The notes beneath the pieces are model-generated. The model was not told the origin of the DNA, ran no database searches, and saw only the letters and a program-made list of their open reading frames with translations. Position numbers and translations under genes: made by a program. This document shows positions 58,090-64,000 of a stretch of 64,000 bases of DNA, in pieces (the first letter of the stretch is position 1; the number at the start of each line of letters is the position of its first letter). This DNA is from WTKG01 sp963735005. Lineage in GTDB: Bacteria > Actinomycetota > Actinomycetes > Actinomycetales > Demequinaceae. The stretch covers positions 62,001-126,000 of the forward strand of contig CAVTJA010000007.1 of NCBI GenBank assembly GCA_963735005.1, given 5' to 3'.

Positions 58090-58291
58090 GATGTTCTCCC
58101 GTTGTGGTCCTCTCCTTTCACGGTAGATCTATACGGCGGGGGGTATGCCACACCTTCGTCCTGGGAGCGCACGCGGGGTCCCAACCGTTGGACGGGGAGC
58201 ACACACACTGCTCGTCACGTGCCCATCCGGTGCGACGACAAGTTACGCTTGGCAAAGATCACGCGCCCAGCGCGACGACCGAGGAGAAGGC

Positions 58292-59287
58292 ATGAACGCG
58301 GAAACCCCCGCGCACCCCACGCCCGGAAGCCCCTTCCGGCCCGTAGCGGCACAGCCGCCCGCAGGCCAGGGGGCCGGTTCGGGCTCTTCCGCGCCCCAGG
58401 CGCCGGCACCTGCGCAGCACCAGCCGCGCCCGACCGGGCCGTTCGCTCCGCCGAGCGCGTCCCAGCCCGCCGGTCAGCCTGCCGCGGAGCAGTCGCGCCC
58501 GCAGGCGCACCCCGGCGCGGCTCCGCAGTCTGCCCCCGCGGCCGCGCCCCAGCACTCCGCGCCCCAGTCGCAGCGCCCGCCGACGGTTCCGCCTACGGGC
58601 GCGCAGCCAACCGGCACGCAACCCACCGGCACGCAACCCACCGGGACCCAGCCTGCCGGTGGACGATACGCTCCGGGCGAACCCCGCTCCACTGGCTCCA
58701 TCCCCACCACGGGATCCCAGCCCCAGGGCGCCCCGCGGCGAGCATCGTTCAAGACGACGGGCTCCATCCCGACCACCGGTAACGGCACGCGCACCAGCGA
58801 GACAAACGGAATGCGCACCGGAGAGGTGCCCGAGAAGAAGGGCCGCATGGCGGCCCTCGCGGACATCGCCGGCGTCCGCTCGCGCGACGTGACCGACACC
58901 GAGCCCAAGCGCTCCGGGCGCGGCGGCCCCCGCAAGGTTCGCGTGATGCTGTCGACGGTCGACCCGTGGTCCATCCTCAAGCTTGCGTTCCTTGTCTCCG
59001 TCGCGGCGGGCGTGATGATGTGCATCGGCGTCTACCTGACGTGGCAGGTGTTGAGCAGCGGGGGCGTCCTGGCCGACATCCAGAGCCAGATCATCACGCT
59101 GTTCGCGGTCGACGCCAAGGCGCAGTTCCTGGAGTACCTCGAACTCAGGAAGTGGATGTCGGCCACGATTCTCGTCGCCGTATTCAACGTCGTCCTGTGG
59201 ACCGCGTTGTCTGCCGTCTTCGCCCTTCTGTACAACGTCGTCGTCAAGCTGGTCGGCGGTGTGTACGTCACGCTCACGGACGAGTAG
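58292..59287 (+). CDS. DUF3566 membrane protein with long Pro/Ala/Gln-rich N-terminus
   Basis: 331 residues from the ATG at 58292 with GAGGAGAAGG upstream. Residues ~1-225 are low complexity, with three copies of the pentapeptide PTGTQ (15-bp tandem repeat near 58606-58650) and two copies of TGSIPTTG. Residues ~225-331 are the DUF3566 domain with two helices (LAFLVSVAAGVMMCIGVYL and ILVAVFNVVLWTALSAVFALL). Homologue of the gene after gyrA in mycobacteria (Rv0007), where it lies near the cell division locus; function unclear. Confidence 0.88.
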   Translation: MNAETPAHPTPGSPFRPVAAQPPAGQGAGSGSSAPQAPAPAQHQPRPTGPFAPPSASQPAGQPAAEQSRPQAHPGAAPQSAPAAAPQHSAPQSQRPPTVPPTGAQPTGTQPTGTQPTGTQPAGGRYAPGEPRSTGSIPTTGSQPQGAPRRASFKTTGSIPTTGNGTRTSETNGMRTGEVPEKKGRMAALADIAGVRSRDVTDTEPKRSGRGGPRKVRVMLSTVDPWSILKLAFLVSVAAGVMMCIGVYLTWQVLSSGGVLADIQSQIITLFAVDAKAQFLEYLELRKWMSATILVAVFNVVLWTALSAVFALLYNVVVKLVGGVYVTLTDE

Positions 59288-59317
59288 ATCGCTTGGCCTC
59301 GCGTGTTGAGCGCGAGT

Positions 59318-59347
59318 TTGAGTCGCATCGTGCTGGTGCGGTATTCT
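59318..59347 (+). promoter_or_regulatory. Promoter of tRNA-Ile
   Basis: TTGAGT at 59318-59323 and TATTCT at 59342-59347 are separated by 18 bases; predicted start ~25 bases upstream of the tRNA. Confidence 0.55.
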
Positions 59348-59371
59348 CAACGCCGCGGCTCACACCGCGAC

Positions 59372-59445
59372 GGGCCCATAGCTCAGGCGGTTAGAGCGCT
59401 TCACTGATAATGAAGAGGTCGGAGGTTCAAGTCCTCCTGGGCCCA
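59372..59445 (+). tRNA. ileT: tRNA-Ile(GAU)
   Basis: Acceptor arm GGGCCCA/TGGGCCC, anticodon loop CTGATAA (anticodon GAT) and T-arm GGAGG-TTCAAGT-CCTCC all form. 74 nt with discriminator A; the 3' CCA is not encoded (CTA follows), so the Cca enzyme is needed. Confidence 0.97.
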
Positions 59446-59458
59446 CTAAACTTGAGTC

Positions 59459-59587
59459 ATGAAGAAGTTTCTCGTGATCGCGGGCGCCGCAGCAGCGGTG
59501 GTGGTGCTGGTCGCGGCCTATCGTGTGGTTCAAGACAACACGGGGCGCGACCTCTGGGACGACGTCCTCGACGGCCCGCTCGACTAA
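59459..59587 (+). CDS. DLW-39 family micro-protein
   Basis: 42 residues. A basic start (MKKFLVIAGAAAAVVVLVAA) makes one membrane helix, and the tail NTGRDLWDDVLDGPLD has the DLW motif of the actinobacterial DLW-39 family. It lies between tRNA-Ile and tRNA-Ala, the position such genes occupy in relatives. Function unknown. Confidence 0.75.
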   Translation: MKKFLVIAGAAAAVVVLVAAYRVVQDNTGRDLWDDVLDGPLD

Positions 59588-59603
59588 CAACACAACTGCA
59601 CAC

Positions 59604-59676
59604 GGGGCCTTAGCTCAATTGGTAGAGCGCCTGCTTTGCAAGCAGGAGGTCGGGGGTTCGATTCCCCCAGGCTCCA
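59604..59676 (+). tRNA. alaT: tRNA-Ala(UGC)
   Basis: Acceptor GGGGCCT/AGGCTCC, anticodon stem CCTGC/GCAGG with loop TTTGCAA (anticodon TGC) and T-arm CGGGG-GTTCGAT-CCCC form. 73 nt, no encoded CCA. Same order (tRNA-Ile, tRNA-Ala) as after gyrA in mycobacteria. Confidence 0.97.
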
Positions 59677-59781
59677 CGACGAGGCCCTGCCCCGGTCCCC
59701 GAACATTTTCATGACCACGCTGGTTGCTTGCGGGTGAGGTGTGTGGAGCGGCGCGAGCAAGTCGGCTCGCCAGGTGCTGGC

Positions 59782-62085
59782 CTACGACTCCTTGTTCTTT
59801 CGCGGCCTGCGCTTTGGCGTAGGTGATGAGGCCTGGTCCGCCGCGTCATCGGCGTCGGAATGCGCCAGTGCCGCGTTGACGACGTCGAGGAAGCGATGCA
59901 CGTCCAGCGGCTTGGCGACATATTCGAATGCGCCATCTCGCCGGAGTTGCCGCTCGCGGCCGGAGCTCGCATCCGCGGTTGCCACAATCACGGGGATGTG
60001 GCGAGTCCGGGGGTCGGACTTAAGGCGCTGAAGAACTTCGTGCCCATCGATGTCCGGAAGGTGGAGGTCAAGCACCACGACGTCTGGGCGGTGTTGGTAG
60101 GCCAAGTCGATAGCCAGCATGCCCTGCATCGCGGGCAGGATGGAGATTTCGGGGTTGCCGCGCAACATCGCCTCGACAAGCCGAAGGTTCGTCAAATTGT
60201 CCTCGACGAGCAGTAGCGTGCGCTTGCGACGCTGAGGAGCCTCGTGCTCAGGCGATCCTGTCGGGCGGACGACGTGTGTGGGCGGGCCAGTTGTTGGCAT
60301 GTCAACCCAGAAGGTCGATCCGACTCCCGGTTCGCTCTCGACGCCGACGTGCCCACCCATGACCTTGCCCAGCTGTTGACTCAGCGCCAGCCCGAGCCCG
60401 GTACCTTCGATGCCGGTGGCGTCAGCACCCAGCCTGTCGAACGGTTCGAACAATCGTCTCTGGAGCTTGGCGTCGATGCCCGCGCCCGTGTCACGGATTG
60501 AAATGCGCAGCATCGGGCCAACGCGTTTGCACATGACCTGCACCTGGCCACCGTCGTGGTTGTACTTGACGGCGTTCGACAGCAGGTTGAGAAGGATCTG
60601 GCGACAGCGTTGGCGATCGGCGAGTAGGTACTCGTTAGCGCCGCTCTCGGGAAGAGACAGTTCTATCGAACGCTCGTCCGCGAGGGGGCGTATCAGCGCG
60701 ACAGCGTCCTCGACTAGTTCGCCTGCGTGCACGGGTTCCATCGAAATTGTCATCTCGCCCGCCTCGATCCGGGACAGGTCGAGAATGTCGTTGACGAGCG
60801 CCAACAGATGGCGGCCCGCCTTGAAGACGTGGCCAACGGCCTCCTGGTCGTCGGGCGTCAGGCTCGCGGTTTGGAGTAATTGGCTGAAGCCGATCACCGC
60901 GTTGAGTGGTGTGCGGAACTCGTGACTCATGCGCGACAAGAATTCGCTCTTGGCGGTGTTTGCCAGGTCCGCGGCGTCGCGTGCCTGTTCCGCCTCACGC
61001 TTCGCTTCTTGAAGTGCGGCCGCACGCACCCGCTCGGTCGCCAAGAGCTCAGACCGCTCGAGCGCCAAGCTCGCGAAGGCGCCAATCCGATCGAGTAACG
61101 CTAGTTCATGGCGCCCAAAGAATGGCGCATACGCGCTCGTCCACACGATGAGGTGACCGCGATGTTCACCGAGCGGTACTGCCTGGCGCATGGGAGACGA
61201 GCCCTGGGGCGCGTCGACGTCCTCGAGGAGCGTCCCCACCCCGGGCGCGCTACCGTACGTCGCGAAGACGCGAAAGTCCTCGCCCGCGAGTGCCGCACCG
61301 GCACTACCGACCGTCTGGGTCACCCGTGGCAGTAGCTCGGCGGCAATGTCTTGAGCGGTGTCGGCTCGCAGGACGGCGAGCATGGCCTGACCGAGCAGTT
61401 CCTCCGCTGGCTGGCGCCAGGCCAAGATGAACATCTTTGGCGGTTGGAAGCCGAGCATGAAGGTCAACCCGCAGACGAGCAAGAGCCCCACGACACCAAC
61501 CTTCACGACGTTCAGCGCGGCCTCTGACAACCCCGTGAGGCCGGATAGCAAGAGCGCGAGGGCGAGGATTATCGTCGCGAGGCTCATGAGACGCATACGG
61601 CGCCGCGCCACCGTCGGTTGGGCGCGTCCCGCCCGCCACAGCAACGTGCTGGCTGCAAACGAAAAGGTTGTCCAGTAGCCGAGCATCGCGAAGAGGTAGA
61701 CGCTGAGCCACGGGGGCTCGCTTCCATCCGCGGGCAGTACAAACACCGGGAGCAGGATCGCGACCGTGATGACCGCGGCGCCGACCGCAAAGCGGCGTCG
61801 TATTTCTCCGAAGGACGCAGCGAACATCAACACGAGGAAGGGGAACAGCAACAGAATTGATACGACCACACGCGCCAGCCACGTGGGAGGCGTCCCGTCT
61901 AGGGCGAGGGCCAGGACAGCAACGATGAGGTACGCGGCGAGCGCGCCGAACATTGCAGCCGCCCACCATCCCGGGCGACCGTGGCTCCGCGCTCGCGCGC
62001 ATGCGAGGACGGCGAGGGTAACGAAGACAACAGCGACGACGCCACTGGTCCACACATACGCGGCCCCCGCGACACCCTCGCTCAT
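59782..62085 (-). CDS. Hybrid sensor histidine kinase with seven-helix N-terminus and receiver domain
   Basis: 767 residues. ~1-215: seven membrane helices of the 7TMR/MASE type. ~225-345: GAF-like domain. A coiled linker (~345-378) leads to HisKA with SHEFRTPLNAVIGFS (H388) and an HATPase (N box NLLSNAVKYNHDGG, G boxes DTGAGI and GTGLGLAL). The receiver domain is ~635-745 with phospho-acceptor D673 in VVVLDLHLPDIDGHE. A Lys/Arg tail follows. Its ATG overlaps the stop of a broken EAL gene (ATGA). Confidence 0.92.
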   Translation of the reverse strand: MSEGVAGAAYVWTSGVVAVVFVTLAVLACARARSHGRPGWWAAAMFGALAAYLIVAVLALALDGTPPTWLARVVVSILLLFPFLVLMFAASFGEIRRRFAVGAAVITVAILLPVFVLPADGSEPPWLSVYLFAMLGYWTTFSFAASTLLWRAGRAQPTVARRRMRLMSLATIILALALLLSGLTGLSEAALNVVKVGVVGLLLVCGLTFMLGFQPPKMFILAWRQPAEELLGQAMLAVLRADTAQDIAAELLPRVTQTVGSAGAALAGEDFRVFATYGSAPGVGTLLEDVDAPQGSSPMRQAVPLGEHRGHLIVWTSAYAPFFGRHELALLDRIGAFASLALERSELLATERVRAAALQEAKREAEQARDAADLANTAKSEFLSRMSHEFRTPLNAVIGFSQLLQTASLTPDDQEAVGHVFKAGRHLLALVNDILDLSRIEAGEMTISMEPVHAGELVEDAVALIRPLADERSIELSLPESGANEYLLADRQRCRQILLNLLSNAVKYNHDGGQVQVMCKRVGPMLRISIRDTGAGIDAKLQRRLFEPFDRLGADATGIEGTGLGLALSQQLGKVMGGHVGVESEPGVGSTFWVDMPTTGPPTHVVRPTGSPEHEAPQRRKRTLLLVEDNLTNLRLVEAMLRGNPEISILPAMQGMLAIDLAYQHRPDVVVLDLHLPDIDGHEVLQRLKSDPRTRHIPVIVATADASSGRERQLRRDGAFEYVAKPLDVHRFLDVVNAALAHSDADDAADQASSPTPKRRPRKNKES

Positions 62086-62225
62086 CGCGCCTCGGCCCCA
62101 AAGTCGTTGAGCTTCAGCGCGGCCGGCAGGTTGCCCGGGCGTGCAAGATGATAGCCCTGCCCCCAGCCAACCTCTAAATGCTTCAGCGTCGACAGTTCCG
62201 ATCCAGTCTCAATTCCCTCCGCAAC
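62082..62225 (-). pseudogene. Truncated C-terminus of an EAL-domain c-di-GMP phosphodiesterase
   Basis: 47 residues in frame: VAEGIETGSELSTLKHLEVG then GQGYHLARP, the exact C-terminal signature of EAL phosphodiesterases. Everything upstream of VAEGIET (position ~62225) is unrelated and runs straight into the terminator of the next gene, so the catalytic part is lost. The remnant still ends in ATGA overlap with the kinase start, showing the two were once coupled in an operon. Confidence 0.7.
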
Positions 62226-62228
62226 AGA

Positions 62229-62264
62229 ACAACGAGGGCCCGGCAACCGCCGGGCCCTCGTTGT
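62229..62264 (-). terminator. Perfect 16-bp stem terminator
   Basis: ACAACGAGGGCCCGGC (62229-62244) pairs without mismatch with GCCGGGCCCTCGTTGT (62249-62264), loop AACC, 10 bases after the stop of the membrane protein gene; on the minus strand it is followed by TTCTGTT. Confidence 0.8.
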
Positions 62265-62274
62265 CTGTCGTGGT

Positions 62275-63177
62275 CTAGCTGTCGCGCTTGGGAGCAGCCT
62301 TCTTGGCCGCGGGCTTCTTGGCCGCGGGCTTGGGAGGCGGCGTGGTTTCTTCGCCATCCTCGCCCCACACGTCCTCGAAGTCCTCGATGGCCTTCTCGAC
62401 TTCGCCGGCAACGGCGCCGCCCGCGCTGCGCGCATGCCTTGCCCCTGCCGATGCGGTCTTCTTGACCTTGTCGAGCGTAGGTCCTGCCTCGCTCGCGACC
62501 CGCTTGGCGCCAGACACCGCGGCGTTCTTGGCCTTGGTGGCGTACGGCCCGGCCTCGGCGCGCACCTTCTGCGCGTACGGGCTTGCGGCCTCGGACACAG
62601 CGGCGACCGCCGCTCCGGCGGCCGTCACCACCACGTCCGTGGCGTGCTTGACGGTGTCTTCGGCGCTGGTGAGCGCGCTGTTTATCGAGGTCCTGGCGCG
62701 GGCGGCGCGGGCGCGCTGTGCGCTCGCGAACTCCCACTCCTCGTCGCCCTCGGCGTGCGCGTCCGGGCCAGGGTCCTTCTTGGCCCACACGATCACTGCT
62801 GCGGCGACGGCCCCGATGACGGCGGCGGGCACGATGACGGCGGCCCATGGAAACGGACGGTCGTCTTCGTCGTCCTGGCCGGCGCGGCGCACAGCTCCGA
62901 TTACGGCAGGGATGGCTGAGCCGACAATGGCGGCGTGAACCGCGTCCGCCCAGTCCTCGGCCTTGTCGCCAGCCGCGGAAACGTACGGTGCGGCGCGGCG
63001 GGCGCCCTTGCGATACGCGCCGCGCGCGCGGGGCTCAACCCAGTCGCGAGCGGCTTCGTAGCGCGGTTCCGCCCAGTGTTGCGCGCGTTCAGCAGCCTCG
63101 CGTGCGGCGGCGGCGCTGTCACGCGCACGCTCCCGCAACGCCTCTGTGTCAACGCGGTCTCGGTAACGTCCAAACAT
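62275..63177 (-). CDS. Membrane protein with histone-H1-like Lys/Ala/Pro tail
   Basis: 300 residues from the ATG at 63177 (a second ATG 3 bases earlier lies too close to AGGAGG). The N-terminal half has charged amphipathic helices and one clear helix (PFPWAAVIVPAAVIGAVAAAVIVWA). The C-terminal half consists of Ala/Lys-rich repeats and ends PPKPAAKKPAAKKAAPKRDS. Similar proteins occur widely in Micrococcales; function unknown. Possible DNA or teichoic-acid binding is speculation. Confidence 0.7.
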   Translation of the reverse strand: MFGRYRDRVDTEALRERARDSAAAAREAAERAQHWAEPRYEAARDWVEPRARGAYRKGARRAAPYVSAAGDKAEDWADAVHAAIVGSAIPAVIGAVRRAGQDDEDDRPFPWAAVIVPAAVIGAVAAAVIVWAKKDPGPDAHAEGDEEWEFASAQRARAARARTSINSALTSAEDTVKHATDVVVTAAGAAVAAVSEAASPYAQKVRAEAGPYATKAKNAAVSGAKRVASEAGPTLDKVKKTASAGARHARSAGGAVAGEVEKAIEDFEDVWGEDGEETTPPPKPAAKKPAAKKAAPKRDS

Positions 63178-63265
63178 CATGACCTCCTGGTCCCGCGGGA
63201 ATCCCCCACTTCTCCCATCTTCCACCAAGAAAGCGCAAAGTCCAAGTGCGTGCGAGAATGACCGC

Positions 63266-63802
63266 ATGATCGCAACCATTGAAACCACTGCTGGGGACAT
63301 CCGAATCGAGCTGTTCGAGAACCACGCGCCGCGCACCGTTGAGAACTTCACAGGACTCGCGACCGGCGCGAAGGAATGGAAGGATCCCATCACCGGTGAA
63401 CCGAGCCACGATCCCTTCTACAACGGGCTCGTGTTCCACCGCGTCATCAAGGGATTCATGCTCCAGGGCGGTTGCCCCGAGGGATCCGGGCGCGGCGGCC
63501 CCGGCTACACGTTCGACGACGAGATTCACCCCGAGCTCCAGTTCAACGAGCCGTACCTGCTGGCCATGGCGAACGCGGGCAAGCGCCCCAACCCCGTGAC
63601 GGGCCAGATGGCCGGAACCAACGGTTCGCAGTTCTTCATCACCGTTGGCCCTACCCCGCACCTCAACGGAGCGCACACGATTTTCGGCAAGGTCACTGAC
63701 GACGAGTCGAGGGCCGTCGTGGACAAGATCGCGACCACGCCCGTCGGCCCCGGCGACCGCCCCGTCGACGACGTCATGATCACTGCGGTGACCATCTCCT
63801 AA
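63266..63802 (+). CDS. Cyclophilin-type peptidyl-prolyl cis-trans isomerase
   Basis: 178 residues from the ATG at 63266. Cyclophilin blocks: FENHAPRTVENFTGLATG, GLVFHRVIKGFMLQGGCPEGSG, LLAMANAG and GTNGSQFFITV. No signal peptide, so cytoplasmic. Position after gyrA-tRNA region matches ppiA of mycobacteria. Confidence 0.95.
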   Translation: MIATIETTAGDIRIELFENHAPRTVENFTGLATGAKEWKDPITGEPSHDPFYNGLVFHRVIKGFMLQGGCPEGSGRGGPGYTFDDEIHPELQFNEPYLLAMANAGKRPNPVTGQMAGTNGSQFFITVGPTPHLNGAHTIFGKVTDDESRAVVDKIATTPVGPGDRPVDDVMITAVTIS

Positions 63803-63803
63803 C

Positions 63804-64000
63804 GTGTCCGAACACGAGGCCGAGCCCACCTGCCCGCGGCACCCGGGTACCGTCGCGTACGTCCGGTGCCAGCGGTGCGACCGTCCCACCTGCCCGGAGT
63901 GCCAGCGCCCGGCCGCGGTGGGCATCCTCTGCGTCGACTGCGTGAAGGCGCAGCAGCAGAGCGTGCGCCAGCCCGTGTCCGTTCTTGGCCTGCCGATCGC
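63804..64000 (+). CDS. N-terminus of a rhomboid-like protein (partial, runs off the window)
   Basis: GTG at 63804, 1 base after the cyclophilin stop. 65 residues are visible: two zinc-binding-type clusters (CPRHPGTVAYVRCQRCDRP, then CPEC, and CVDC) followed by a conserved-looking linker. This B-box-like head precedes rhomboid intramembrane proteases in many actinobacteria; the catalytic part is outside the window. Confidence 0.65.
   Translation, partial: MSEHEAEPTCPRHPGTVAYVRCQRCDRPTCPECQRPAAVGILCVDCVKAQQQSVRQPVSVLGLPI

Overview
The window is a high-GC actinobacterial chromosome segment around the replication origin, most likely from a member of the Micrococcales. The basis is the rpmH-dnaA-dnaN-recF-DUF721-gyrB-gyrA core, a DUF3566 membrane protein followed by tRNA-Ile and tRNA-Ala with a DLW-39-type micro-gene between them, and ino1 with an adjacent padR gene near a bifunctional penicillin-binding protein and the rpsF-ssb-rpsR-rplI cluster. 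These neighbourhoods are known to be conserved from Mycobacterium to Micrococcales. The genus cannot be fixed from the sequence alone.

Layout. 0-4.9 kb: CPBP-family membrane protein, a pseudokinase/LPG-synthase-like membrane protein, a CcdA-like thiol transporter and a convergent TlpA-like lipoprotein. 4.9-8.8 kb: an accessory tripartite exporter operon on the minus strand (lipoprotein, HlyD-like/peptidoglycan-binding adaptor, ABC ATPase, permease), preceded by a broken small ORF that could be its secreted substrate. 8.9-12.2 kb: dnaB and the rpsF-ssb-rpsR-rplI operon. 12.3-17.9 kb: cell wall and inositol genes (FemX-like transferase, class A PBP, padR-ino1). 18-21.3 kb: an unrecognised pair, a small WXG100-like protein and a 761-codon partner, plus a membrane-anchored protein. 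21.5-26 kb: a TetR-controlled minus-strand operon of membrane proteins and an acyltransferase, with two palindromic operators at its promoter. 26.1-37 kb: MFS transporter, cca (frame-broken), Nudix, DUF6049, murJ, a stand-alone pseudokinase, a trxB-trx fusion, an aminotransferase and a Ddl-type ligase. 38-43 kb: parB-parA, rsmG, jag, yidC, yidD, rnpA, rpmH, with two parS sites. 43.2-52.6 kb: dnaA, oriC, dnaN, recF, DUF721, gyrB, gyrA. 52.6-58.1 kb: an insertion relative to the mycobacterial order, carrying an APC permease, a SulP transporter and a four-module CoA-disulfide-reductase-like protein. 58.3-64 kb: DUF3566, tRNA-Ile, DLW-39, tRNA-Ala, a hybrid histidine kinase with a truncated EAL remnant upstream, a histone-H1-tailed membrane protein, a cyclophilin and the start of a rhomboid-like gene.

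Functional links. The chromosome maintenance set (dnaA/oriC/dnaN/gyrBA, parABS, dnaB) and the envelope set (murJ, PBP, FemX, Ddl, YidC/YidD) dominate. Several reading frames are interrupted by what look like single-base or dinucleotide indels (8.8, 19.4, 22.2, 23.7 and 28.25 kb). One lies in the normally essential cca gene, so residual sequencing error is a serious alternative to real pseudogenes.
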